From: Apostichopus japonicus
Lineage: Eukaryota; Echinodermata; Holothuroidea; Aspidochirotida; Stichopodidae
NCBI RefSeq assembly: GCF_037975245.1
Contig: NC_092576.1
Span: 2,041,501 to 2,105,500 of the forward strand
Direction of reading: 5' to 3'
DNA: 64,000 nt
The notes under the pieces are model-generated. The model was not told the DNA's origin. It saw only the letters and a program-made list of their open reading frames with translations, and ran no database searches. A program made the position numbers and the translations under genes. Positions 35,216 through 47,436 of this stretch are shown piece after piece (within the stretch, counting starts at the first letter, position 1; every line of letters begins with the position of its first letter).

Positions 35216-36840
35216 CAGACTCTACAGGGTATTAACCTAAGTTCATATCATAAACACCATTCAGACATTAAAAGCGTATTGCACAAACATGCCGAGAGGA
35301 AATATTAAACTTTGATATTTATAAAATATCCGAGATTTTAATAATTGCTTATTTTACGAGAATTATTAAGATCTAGAGATGAAATCGTGATATTACCAGG
35401 CATCAAAATAAGTTTGGTAGCAACATTGGGTGTATGTTATAAATTTTACCTTAATCTTTCAAATAGTATACCATTTCTATTGCGCAAACGTTTAATCATA
35501 TGATGTAGTGACATATATAGAAGAAGAAGATATAAATGTCTACTGCAAATACAAACAAACTCATCTTGAATACTAAGAAAATCAGATGTCAGTTGAAGAC
35601 CATTTTTAAATGTGTAGTATAGTTATATTTGGATAATGTTAAGATTTACAGAAAACCCTTTTAGCTATAGACATTTCTGAGAAACATGATGTAGAAAGGT
35701 TCAATAAAACTATTTTTACATGTTATTGCATACTTCTATTATTCTTAACGTATGATACTTTTTATTCATGGAAGTCCGGTGTTGAATTTCATTGTATTTG
35801 TGTCCTGCTTTATTAGTAATATTTGTAAAGCACGTTATCACTTTAGATCAATCTATATGAGTGTGTTGTTTGATGCATTAACATTAATTATAACAAGAAT
35901 AACTACAACGTATGCATTCCTATATTTATACTATCACAGTTATTATTCAGTATTACAGTAATAATCTAGCCAATAATTGGCATGAAGGGTACATTCAATG
36001 GGTAGATTGGATTTAGAAAACAATAATAAAAATGTAACTGTAGTTTGAAATAATTCGTATAACTAGTGGTGACCATTGATGTTGATATTAATCAAGGCAA
36101 TTATTCAAAACATTTAAGCGCAACAAACAAAGAAGAAGTTAACAACACTATCCAATTATCGTTAAAGACTAGAAATGTTTATATGATATTAGTTAACAAT
36201 TATTCTTACGAAAAAATTTATTGTCAACAAATACCCTCTGTGTCATTGTTAGTTAACTCCTTTCCTATCCAATAATTACTTTGGTTTTCTGAACATCTTC
36301 TTTCTGTATACTTATAACTGCTGTGATATTAGATCGAAGTTTAACATTTAGCATTACTATGATTGTCCAACTTTATATCATGGTTACAGTTATATTAATT
36401 AATGTTTAGAAACTGAAAAAATGCAAATGTCATTACTTAAGACTTTCAACGACAAATGATGTCTTATGATATCTGTGGCCGTTATGTTTTTAAATAAAGT
36501 TCAATGTAGATTTTTATTACAAATTTTCACCAAATTATCATTAACAAGTTGTTCTGGAAAAGGAACACAATTCAGGAATGATGACATTTATGTTTTTATA
36601 CGATTTCTACATTCTAAAAGTGAATTTCGTGTAGATTGAAAGTAACTATCAAGGTATTTACCTCTTCTGCGGGTAGATTGTTTTCAACTATTAAATATCA
36701 GCATATAAAGTTTTACCGGCATTCGATATTCTTTATATTTGCATGTTTATAGTACAACATATACTGTATTTTATGCATTACTGTAGATAGGTCCGCCATT
36801 TCACACACCATGCATGAATAGTAAATTCCATTAATGTTAA
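35216..36840. other. No gene seen
   Basis: AT-rich. Only short open frames without splice context. Confidence 0.5.
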
Positions 36841-36844
36841 AGAA

Positions 36845-37205
36845 ATCGACCTACCTGAGGGGTAACTTGTTCATCGTGTCAGATAGAAAGATGAGTATCA
36901 AAATGCATAATTAAACTGATGGCAATCTCCTCCGTTTATTTCAAGAAATAGCAAAACGGGTACGGCCGGTATCCAGTGAACACTCCTTAACCAAAATGGC
37001 ATCTGGGTGAAAACTAAACGGCTCAGTCATCTTTACTGGTCATTGGTTGAGCTAGATGTTCCTATTTACATATTCGTCAATTAGTTTTTCAACTTGTTTT
37101 TATCAGATTTGAAATTTAGACTTTACTTTTCCAAGCAGTTATATCGCGTTATCATTACCATCATGTCCATTTTCTTTAAAGCAGTTTATACTTTGGACAT
37201 AATTA
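36845..37205. repeat. Second copy of the putative 5' leader, also related to the large inverted repeat
   Basis: Shares the donor-like CCTACCTGAG edge with 34744 and blocks such as CATATTCGTCAATTAGT and TATCAGATTTGAAATTTAG with 38400-38470. Thus it is a direct, diverged partial copy of the 37879-38738 arm. Confidence 0.7.
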
Positions 37206-37878
37206 AATTATACTTGACATTTTGTTGACATTTACGATTTTCAGAGCCTTGTTGACTTAGAATTTTAATAATTAAAAAAAAAAAGAACGAGAATTGTTTT
37301 TGTGTCTTCTTCCCCTTTAACGGAGTGACATACCTGACAGTTTGTTTAACTTCGGTGTGCACAGTATTTCACAGGTGGTGGTTTTGAGGGAGTGGCAAAT
37401 TCAAACTTAATACAATGATTTAGGTTTTGGGTTGAATCTTTAAGGAAGTTCCAGCGGCGTACTGAGGATTTAATTTTAAGGAGGGGAGCTGTCCTGGTCT
37501 CATTTTATCGACATAGATGTATAGGGTGTAGGAGTGCTCCGACAGGGATGACTTCAATTTTAGACGTCAAATGGCGCATTGCGATGCATAGTTAGACTAT
37601 ATTGATTGTCTATAGTAGTAAGTATTAGATTCTCAGACATATTTTTAAGATAATATAGTGTAAATATCTATGAAGGAAAAGTTGTGCTTATAAATAATAA
37701 AGAACTCAAAATCCCCCGATTGATTTAGGAAGAGGCCTGATCGTATGAAGGGAGATGGTAGAAGCCATTCAAGGCATCTCCAAAGTAGACGATACATTAG
37801 GCCTACGCGCAAAGGTTTGCTCATAAATACTTTGTGTGAGGTTGAACAATTGGAGAGGTACAAATGCTGCAGCGGTCC
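37206..37878. other. No gene seen
   Basis: A minus-strand frame at 37645-38064 runs into the inverted repeat arm and has no splice or family support. Confidence 0.5.
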
Positions 37879-40251
37879 AACACTTCCACGGCTAAATTCA
37901 AGAGATCTTTCAAGATAACCTTTTCCCTCGACTGATGAATGGCGGTTGGATGTGTGGGGATTTAAGGGTGCATCGACAGTCTCAAATTTTAATTGTTTTT
38001 TTTTACAGTCACCCAGGAGACCAGGACTTTTGAAAGGAGGGGTTAGCTGTGGGATCGGGCACATTTAGCGGATTCGAGAGGTCTTCCCACGATAACAGGC
38101 CAATTATGCATTTTATGGCATATTTATGTATATAAATAGGGGTTATATTGAGATAAGTCTAAGCTCGCGGTTGTTCTAATAAGTAATAGCTACGATATAA
38201 TTTGTGTAAATTTGAAACGGGGGTGAAGTGTCCACCAGTCACACCCCTGTATCCACGCCTAATTGAGATGACGGCAATCTTCCCGGTTTACTTGAACAAA
38301 TATCAATACGGTACGGTCGTTATCCAGGGCTTACTAAGTATACTATATCCAAATGGAGACTCAGTCATCCTCACTGGTCATTAGGTGACCTCGGTGTTCT
38401 ATTAACATATTCGTCAATTAGTAATTCAACTTGTTTTTATCAGATTTGAAATTTAGACTTTACCATTTCAATCTGTTATCTCGCGCTATATTTACCATCA
38501 TTTTTATTTTGTTTAAAGCAGTTCATATTTATTTATATATTAGACTAACTTAAATTATCTTCCATAAAATTAAATTAAAGGTATCAAAATACCTTGAGCA
38601 TAAAATGTCAACCAAAATGATGTACATAAAGAAACTATGTGTACAATTATCCTTCGCCTGCAGCAGCTATATTTATTGTGAGCTCCATGCCAGACCGTAA
38701 TATAATATGGCATAAAGAAGTTCTGCATTGAAGAAACGAATTTTTGTTTCATTTCATCATTTTATATGAACATGTTTTCATAAGATATCACTAAATCTTT
38801 ATTAAATTTTGAAAGAAATATATTTTAAATGTCAATTCAAACGACCGAAGAAGTCATAACATAACAATAATAAGAAGTATTATATATGACGCATTTTATT
38901 TGTTATTTGTTAATTAAGTTTTTATCTGATACACCGGTGACTTGTTTTCAGTTTGTGTAAGCAGGTGTTATGATAGTGGATCCACTCAATCAAAGGCAAA
39001 GTCCATCAAAATTGAAACTGCAAAACACAAAATAAACATCTAGATAAGATATAATGGCGATCGTGACAAATAATAATATGCTGTGTAACTATGGATTGTG
39101 TCTGGCATCTACATAATAGTGTATGGTCAACGTTTGACTTTCGCATAAGCGGGCAGTGCATATATTATGGTGGTGATGACGTATGGGTTATATAACGTGA
39201 TCAAAACCACGTCAGTTTATCACCCGTCAGATTAATGCCTCAATGAGTTAACTAAGAAATGTCTCGTTCACACAAAGACAAGGTGTATTGGTGCCAGAAG
39301 TAAAGTTTCATCCTTAACCGATCACCAATATAATTTCAGGTTTCAGTAAATAATATTGAAACAACGAACACGACAGGTCCAAAGTAAATTAAACCTCATC
39401 AGTAGTACGAAGTGTCAACCGAAAACAACAAACACCTATTTATATTGAATGAGAGCAAACAATAAAACGTAGGTAAAGTACGGCGATTTTTTTCGATGCA
39501 GAACTTGTTTATGCCATATTATATAACGGTCTGGCATGGAGCTGACAAAAAATATGGCTGCTGCAGAATTATGGTAACTGTACACATAGTTTCGCTATGT
39601 ACATCATTTTGGTGGAAAGTTTATGCTTAAAGTATATTGATATATTTAATTTCCAACAAAATATGAAGTATAATTTAAGTTAGTCTAACATATGTACTGC
39701 TTTATAGAAATATAAATGATGTTAATTAAAGCGCGATTTAACAGATTGGTAAGGTAAAGACTAAATTTCAAATCTGATAAAAACAATATATATATATATA
39801 CTATACTTAGTTAGCCCTGGATAATGACCGTACCGTATTGATATTTGTTCAAGTAAACGGAGAAGATTTCCGTCATCTCAATTAGGCGTGGATCCAGGGG
39901 TGTGACTGTTGGAGACTACACCGTTTCGAATTAACACAACTTATAGAGTAGCTATTACTTATCAGAACAACCGCGAGCTTAGACTTAACTTAATATAAAC
40001 CCTATTTTAATTTTTATAAGTATGCCATAAAATGCATCATTGGGCCTCTTTTTTTTTGCTTGGGAAGACCTCTCGAATCTGCTAAAAACGAACCCCTCCT
40101 TTCAAAAATTCTGCTCTGCCGGATGACTGTAAAACTACTTATTAAAATTTGAGCATGTCAATACACCCTAAACCCACACACCCTACCCCAGTCATCAGTC
40201 GAGGGAAAAGGTTATGTTTTGAGATCTCTTGTATTTAGATGTGGAAGTGTT
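37879..40251. repeat. Large inverted repeat: arms 37879-38738 and 39486-40251
   Basis: The arms are reverse complements at about 75-85% identity by eye. Landmarks: AACACTTCCAC (37879) with GTGGAAGTGTT (40241); GAGATGACGGCAATCTTCCC with its counterpart near 39865-39885; TATTGTGAGCTCCATGCCAG with CTGGCATGGAGCTGACA near 39531. The spacer is about 750 bp with no gene. A small related piece is at 45929-45975. It could be a foldback element or an inverted segmental duplication. Confidence 0.85.
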
Positions 40252-43200
40252 AAACACATGGATTTTTTAAATGAAATCAAAAGATTTTAACTTATAAATG
40301 TTACTGGCTTTTTAAGGCAATTAGTCAGTCTTTAACAATTAAGAGCAAAATCAATTGGAATATGAAGACTTCAAACCTACCAAAGTTGCTGGACTGCCAA
40401 GTTTAGCAAACAGTAAGTCAGTGTTACTTTATAATGGATACCAAAAACAATCACATCTATTTTATGGACACAAGCCACATACTTGGTATACATTGTATAT
40501 TGTCAATGGTCATTGGTCGTGGACAACATCCTTAGGTGCTCCTTCTCTGAAGCAACGAGAAAAACCCTTCGGACGATTTTGACGATCGAATGCAGCAAAC
40601 TGTCACATATTTAAAGCTCAAGTGTTAACTTATACATCAGTTTAATTTCACATAAGAAACACATTTTATTTTATACGTCATAAGTTTTTCATACAACATA
40701 ATTGTGCCTTGTGAATGTTCTTTTAAACTAAGAACACCATATTGGGAGGGAAATAACAGAAAAGTTGTATATTGAGATTATTTTGATAAAATAAGTTGGT
40801 ATTAAAATTAGAGGTTACTTACTTCCCAAAACAATGACTAACTGGCTCTGTAATGTTTACAAATCAGAACCTGACGTAAAAGGTGGCCTGGAGGACTGTT
40901 TAATTTTAGTTAAATTCAATTGTAAAATAGTCAAAACATTTTGTTTACTTTCTGAAATGTGAAGAGAATGTAAGGAAAGACTACTACCATATGCTTACCT
41001 CATCTTTGTCTTGGTGTTACTTACCCTTATTTACTCTGTAATACATATTAGATTCTGATATGAAAAGTTGCTCAGATGAGTTTGATTAAATTTGCATCTC
41101 GATAGTAACATATATAGTCAGAACATTTTGAAACCCTTCTGAAATGTGCAAATTAAAGGCTAGTAATGACTACTAACATACACTTACCTCATCTTTGTAA
41201 AGAACGTCTCCCCTCTCCCTCTCCTTTCAGTGATCTTGTCACATGTTTCATACTATAAAACTTTAACTTTCGTGAAATGTGGTGAGACTTTGTCTTGGTC
41301 ATGCCTAGAGAAAACTTTATGAAATTAATGAAATTTTACTAGTAAACTAGTCAGAACATGTCGTGAATATGAAGGAAATGTTCTTTTTGGCTACTAAAAT
41401 TTATGCTTGCCTCATCTGAGGAACGTTTCCCCCGGTAATCCTTTCACATGGTGGACACTGTGATGATTGTTTATCCTGTTTTTGAAATTACGAACTCTGC
41501 CCTACAATATCCATGTTTATATATTAGAATGTTAATTTTACTATCTATTTGCCGTGTCACTTATGAAATATTGTCTGTTTGTAACTGATGGGCTTGCAAT
41601 GATAAAATAAATTGAAAGTATTACATATATACATCTTCTTTCCTTGAAATAGTCTGATTTTAAATCAACAAACCTTCAAAATGTATGTCTGTCCAAACCT
41701 TTCATGTAATTTCCTTATTTTTCGTAGTTGTGGGCGTTTGAAATCACACTTGTAAAGTTAAAAAACATATCTTGAAGAGATTGTACTAACTGAATGAACA
41801 TTTCACCAGCTGGCGTAGGTTTTATCTCTACTGTAACAATTGAACAGTACAGATACTGTAGGGTCATTCCATGTCAAGTCAACCAGTGGTCCCAAAGTGA
41901 CCCTTTCAGATTTAGATGTAATTTCATAAGAAAGATTGAGTATGGTCGAAACGAACACCATACAAATTAGTCAAACTATACTCCATGTCGTTTTCGTAAT
42001 ATGGCCTGTTAAAATATGGTCGAAACGGCCATTTTGTGCGTGAGCGTGTCGCGAAAAGTGATTTTTGTGATATTTCCGACTGTGAAAGCTCAAAATTCAG
42101 TCTTTGTACCAGGTAGAGAGCTCAAATTTGGTATTCTATCTACAGAAAGTAGGAAAAGTGTTTTGATTTCATGAAAGCAATAGGAAGTATGGTCGAATGT
42201 GAATTTATAAGTATCGGAAATGACATAAAAAATGATATATGGGTTAAAGAGTATTTAGTCATCTGTATATACTCTGCACCCATCAGTTCAAAAGAAGATG
42301 ACTGAATTCTTAGATATAAGTACGCCTTTATCTGTTTCTGATTCCTTGGGCAGAGGGGATATATGCGATGGTGGTGGCGTGCGTATGCAGCGTATGTGTG
42401 ACACTTGCTCGTAAACACTCTAACTTCAGAAGAATAACTGGACATTTCATATTTGGTATGTAGGTTCCCTTTAGACAGAAGCGCCTTGGGATTGTTGTTG
42501 GTATTGGTCAAAGGTCATCTGAGGACAGCACGGGTCAAAGTATAAGGACATTATTCACACAATAGTATAAGTTTCAGGAACTTTAAACTAAGTGTGTAGC
42601 CTGCCGTTGTTAAGTAGACGGATAATTTTGTTTCAAGTTGAAACTTCTAATTTGCTTCAAGTCAATGGTTGATTAAGGTTAGCATTAATTCAATCCCCGA
42701 GAACCTTTTTTTTTTTCTTAGGAAGTGGCCAGTGCTTAGCTTTGGGTTTCAGCATGATATTTTGTGCAAGGACTGGATGAACAGTAAAGCACATAATTGG
42801 TTAGTTCGTAATTGATATCAATTGTTGTTACGCAATTGACAATGATTTGCATTTTTAAGAACCTAATTAGTAATTCTTGAAAGTTTACATCATGTCAGTC
42901 AAGGTATCATTCCATTGCTCTCACTATCTTGGTATACATCCAGCTTTCACCATACATAATTGGTATATGTTTCATATGGTGTTTAATATTAAATTTGTAT
43001 CTAAGTTTAATCTGAAAAAATGCAAAATATCTTAAACTACCGTGAATTCCCAATATTACAGACCTCGGGAATTTAACTTGACAACAAGTACTTGACCTTA
43101 ACCCATCACAGTTGCCCCATTAATGATTGTTATTACAAAAAGTACATTTAGTGACAGATATCGTCCAATCGATTATTTGAATTCAACAGAGGTCACAATC

Positions 43201-43295
43201 TTTACACCTTGTAAGCTTGCATATATAATTATTTCTATGATGAATGGCTTTTCTTTGTCACTAACTGTCATAGGATTTGACCTTTCCTGTTTTAG
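40252..43295. other. No firm gene; possible exon at 40355-40412
   Basis: A plus-strand stretch reading EYEDFKPTKVAGLPSLAN is followed by a good donor (ACA/GTAAGTCAG), but nothing links it to other exons. Three loose repeats of GCTTACCTCATCT-like sequence occur at 40998, 41185 and 41405, and TATGGTCGAA recurs at 41941, 42017 and 42188. Confidence 0.35.
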
Positions 43296-43362
43296 GTGGC
43301 TGAGAGGGTCGCCATTGTCCCTAATGACTATTATCTGTCGAAGTTTTCTGCTATGATGTTCT
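43296..43362 (+). CDS. Candidate internal exon, unknown gene
   Basis: After acceptor CCTTTCCTGTTTTAG the plus strand reads VAERVAIVPNDYYLSKFSAM before a weak donor or stop. It lies 390 bp upstream of the better supported terminal exon, but the splice phase does not match directly, so a further exon would be needed. Low confidence. Confidence 0.25.
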
Positions 43363-43750
43363 GGTATTTGACTTAAGGACACAGTTTCCTCAGTTGCTCT
43401 ATCAATCACGTGATTTAATACAAGTATACATTTATAAGGTAAGGAATCACTAACACTGCTGGCTTTCTGGTTATCATTACTGTCTGTGAGTTATTGTACT
43501 CTGCATATGACTAATCTTCAGTTATTGCTTGTGCATTCTGTTCATTTCATCCAAATTGCTAAACAAGTACAATTATGTTTTCCGTACCCTGGATCAATAG
43601 TCAAGTACCACGAATACTCACTATATCAAGAAAAGTGACGCCCAGCAAAAGAAGGAAAAAACAACTATGTAATGGTTTTGGATAATATCTTTGTTTTTAA
43701 GATTTAATCGTACTATATTTAACCTTACGTTGTCTTTTTTCTCCCCTCAG

Positions 43751-43861
43751 GGTGCCGTGGTTAGTTATGTTCCGGAGGTAATCAGCGACTATGTACAGCT
43801 TTCCATGTATGAGGGGCTTCGGAAGTACGCTCTGAAAAAGAAGCAGCAAAAGTCGCAATGA
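43751..43861 (+). CDS. Terminal coding exon of an unrecognised plus-strand gene
   Basis: A strong acceptor (TTTTTTCTCCCCTCAG) is followed by 36 codons and TGA. The peptide begins GAVVSYVPEVISDYVQLSMY and ends GLRKYALKKKQQKSQ. Only phase 0 gives an open frame. The sequence is protein-like, with an amphipathic central part and a lysine-rich C-terminus, and no repeat origin is evident. I do not recognise the family. No AATAAA is seen nearby. Upstream exons are uncertain (see 43296). Confidence 0.5.
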   Translation, partial: GAVVSYVPEVISDYVQLSMYEGLRKYALKKKQQKSQ

Positions 43862-46611
43862 TTTTGCCAACAAGACTTTCAATCATGCTTGACCTAAACG
43901 ATCAGAAGAAAGCAATGTTATTCATGTGAAGTAATTAATATATACGTCTATGTTGTTTCCAACCAAGGCATCAGACGGAATTATGCACACTTGACCTGAA
44001 AATGAAATTCATTGCACACTTTTTCATTGGCTTAGGAAAGATGAACAGTTTAGATCAATTAGATTTTTAGCTAGGGATAGAACCCACGACCTCCCAGATG
44101 CTACATTTTATTGTTTTAATGTCACCACTTTTAACCACTCGACCTTAGCACTGGATACATATAATTTATCCGTTAATTCCGTTTTCTTCTTTTTAGGAAT
44201 ATCTTTATATTTGATCAAGTATATTTTCATACATTTGTAGGTCACATTTTGTTAGATCTGTTATGACTGTTTTTTTTACATTGTTTTGTTAAGCTATTCA
44301 GTTTTATAATTTTCAAGCTCGTAATAGAGAAAGGATAAGTGGAAAAATACAGAGCAGAATGAAGTATACTACATCATTCTTGATCTGTTAGGTGTGTATT
44401 GTAATGCTTGTATCTTTAGGATCACATCAGAACAATCATTTAATATGAATCATATTGGGCGTGTGCATGGATATGATGAATGTTTTCAAATTGCAATATG
44501 AGAGCAGGAATATTTCAATCTGAACTTACAACTTGTTTTGTCCTTTTTTGGTTGTTTGCTTTCTGACAAGTATATGCAATAGAACTTGGATTATTCGGAC
44601 CACTTGATCTTGGATATCCGTATTAGAAATCTAACCATACTGGTTTCTTCATGTAAAGTAGGCTACTAACCGGCTTACATGACCCGAGGGCAGCTCACTC
44701 CTTATAAAATGTTATATTCGCACAAAAGTTGGGCCTCTACTTTAAACAGTCGTGGGGACTTTGAATTCCCCTCCCTCACCACTTTTGATATGTGCACGCA
44801 ACTTAATATTTGGATTACCACATAGAATGGAACTATTTATTGGAGCGTATGGGGAATTATCCTCTTTCTCGTCACGTAAAAAAATAAGAAACAAATGCTG
44901 TATTTTGCATGATAAAAAGTTTGCAAACTGGTGGTCTACTGACTCTGACCGATTTGCAATGTGTGCCAATCGTCATTTTCATATGCTGGCTTTACACTCC
45001 CGTTGATTCAGGATGTTGGGCATATCTGTTGGTGTCGGTTGACAATAGTGACTTTTCGTTTCCAGTGCTCAGGTCCTTTTGTTCATGATTGAGTTTCGCA
45101 TATGGCTTGACTTTGTGTCGATATGGCTTATATTATCCACTTGTCAGCGTCGTTGTTCATCTATATTAACCTTGCCTGCTGAGGGGAATGTCTCAACTCA
45201 TCCCGTTTCCCCCCAAAAAGGTCTTGAAAACACTGCAATCTTCTTGTCTTTCTCAAGTAGCCAGTATACATTATCAGTCGATGTACCTATTTAGAGTGTA
45301 GCATATCATGTAAGAACTGGCATGTGCTTGTATAACGCATCCTCGAGATAAATTAAATCATGGTAAGATGAGTTCAATTTCTGTTTTTAAAAAGATACAA
45401 CACACAAGCTCATCAAAATTAGTAAAACGCACAGTATTCTCCTGTAATCTTTATGGTAAATAACAAGACGGAGTACACAAGACATGACTAAGCAATGAAA
45501 GTCATTAAAATGTAACACGCATGTTCTACTCAGTCTACTAATCTACTAATGCAGGAGGCGCGCTAATCTCATCCGTGCAGAACGGATCCACAGCCTATGA
45601 GTTTAAGAGTGGATGGTGTATCAAATAATCCCATGAGTGTGTGTATGTGTGTGTGGGGGGGGGGGAGGGGCGTCTAGCAAGCTCTCCTAAGAGCTTCGCA
45701 TAATGAAAACATCGACCGGTCTCTCAGTAAGACGTCAGCTAAAGTTGCTAAACCAACATTACCTAAGTAATGTATGGACATTAACAAATATAATTTTATT
45801 CTAGAGCTCGTCTTCTCTACTGCAGATGTATGGCCGCTTGCAGAGTTTTGGTTAATAGTAGAGTTGCTTGCTAGGTTAGGAAGCAATTTTTTTGAAGCAA
45901 TTTTAGATAAGCAGATACTCTGACAGAAACGGGGGTGGAGTGAACACTAGTCACACCTCTGGGTCCACGCCTGATCCTCAAACACCCTTCTAGAGAGCAA
46001 ACCACAACCAAGATTTGCCTCCAGCAAACTGTAATCTGTATAATCAGCTAATCTTGTAGTGATTCATAGTTCAGATTAAAAAATAAAGAATAGAGCTCAC
46101 TCGGCCAAGGAAATAACTCCTCCATCGCTCACGTTTTAGTTTGTCATCATCATTCTTCGCGTGTAACGAACAATTATGAAACTACGTCACAATACTTCAC
46201 ATTGTGGCAATATTCTTCTTGGTGCTGACAAACTGTATTATCGAGAAGCTAGGACTTAAATTGCAAATGTAATTGAATACGTACTGTATAACATTTGTGA
46301 ACATATGGTTGCTTTTGTAATTACCTGCCATAGCAACCATATTGCAACATATTTTTTTAATAACAACAATTACAGTATCAAAAACATTTGAAATATTTCG
46401 ACCATAGTCTACTAGATATAGTGACACTACCTCCTCAAATATTTTTATTTCATAATAGACAAAATGAAACATAGAAACGAAAAATAGCAAGTACGCAGTA
46501 CGTTTCGATTCGTTTAAGTTATTGTAATGTATTTTAAAGCAGAATTTTAGTTTGTGAACAAGATATAGTACTTCATTTGGAAACACAACAGTTTACCTTC
46601 TTAAGTTACTA
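43862..46611. other. No gene seen; SINE-like head and simple repeats
   Basis: Holds the tRNA-like sequence at 44058-44160, a (GT)n(G)n tract at 45640-45670 and the 45929-45975 fragment of the large inverted-repeat family. Confidence 0.5.
44058..44160 (-). repeat. tRNA-derived SINE head or tRNA pseudogene
   Basis: On the minus strand GCTAAGGTCGAGTGGTTA (A box) and TCGTGGGTTCTATCCCTAG (B box) are separated by an expanded variable region. The acceptor stem does not pair, so it is not a functional tRNA. Confidence 0.6.
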
Positions 46612-46791
46612 AGTATACTCCGACCCGTAGCGAGCCTGGGCTTCAGGAATGTACTCTCCCCAGCTCTCTCCCCTCTGTTCCGATCATGTGTAAAACTACT
46701 TCACAAGTAACTGGACATGGGGTTTGTGCTCGTCATTATATTGTTGGTGACCATTAAACTCAAAATACCTAGCAACGGGTCTGAGTATACT
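46612..46791. mobile_element. MITE, 180 bp, AGTATACTC inverted ends
   Basis: Left AGTATACTCCGACCCGTAGC and right (reverse complement) AGTATACTCAGACCCGTTGC form inverted repeats with two mismatches. If the ends are CTCNGACCC, the flanking TA dinucleotides fit a Tc1/mariner-type target. No transposase. Confidence 0.7.
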
Positions 46792-46863
46792 ACATTTTCA
46801 TGAAAGCTGCATTTTACGGAAGGTTCTAACTTCCACCATGCTGAGCAGTTCGCCTTGTTAGAT

Positions 46864-46949
46864 CTATGAAATAAAACGGCTTTATGTTGCCTTGTATTGG
46901 CTCCATTGCGACCCCAACGTTTGGATCATTACGGAAGTTGCAAATGCTG
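46864..46949 (+). other. Possible first exon with good donor
   Basis: An ATG at about 46884 reads MLPCIGSIATPTFGSLRKLQ and meets a consensus donor CTG/GTAAGTG. No downstream acceptor of matching phase was identified. Weak. Confidence 0.2.
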
Positions 46950-47436
46950 GTAAGTGTAGTTTTGGTCTAAAACTGAAAGAACATTTTACAGTAATTTTAC
47001 TAGAATGATCTTCAGACACTCGGGACTATCGCTTGAACGGTATCATACGTTACAACCAGTTTTTATAAATTCAAAGTATAAACGCAAAATGCAGCTTTTA
47101 CATGAAAGATATCATGTCCACTCCAATATTCAAATTACTAATTACTTTATTATAAGAAAGTACCTATTTTGATATTAGCTTTAGTGATAAATTAATAATT
47201 ATGTTAGCAATGATAAGGTCAAGTTCACTGCGACATGCGATACAATTGAATCATTGTAATAGTAATTAATATCTAACAACATACAACAAAGTGCTAACAT
47301 TGAACAAAAAGTCTTGCAAAATGTCTTCGCAGTTAATTAATTGATCACAATGTAACTTTATTTATCCAGAAAAATATCAAGCACTCTAGAAATTTTGAAA
47401 TTATTAACTTGCTTGACCTTGCAAAAAAAAAAAAAT

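Noticed and set aside
42140-42511. 123-codon minus-strand frame
   Set aside because: No domain, splice signals or repeat support; consistent with chance.
46197-46586. 129-codon minus-strand frame
   Set aside because: AT-rich, hydrophobic and compositionally like its surroundings; no family or splice evidence.
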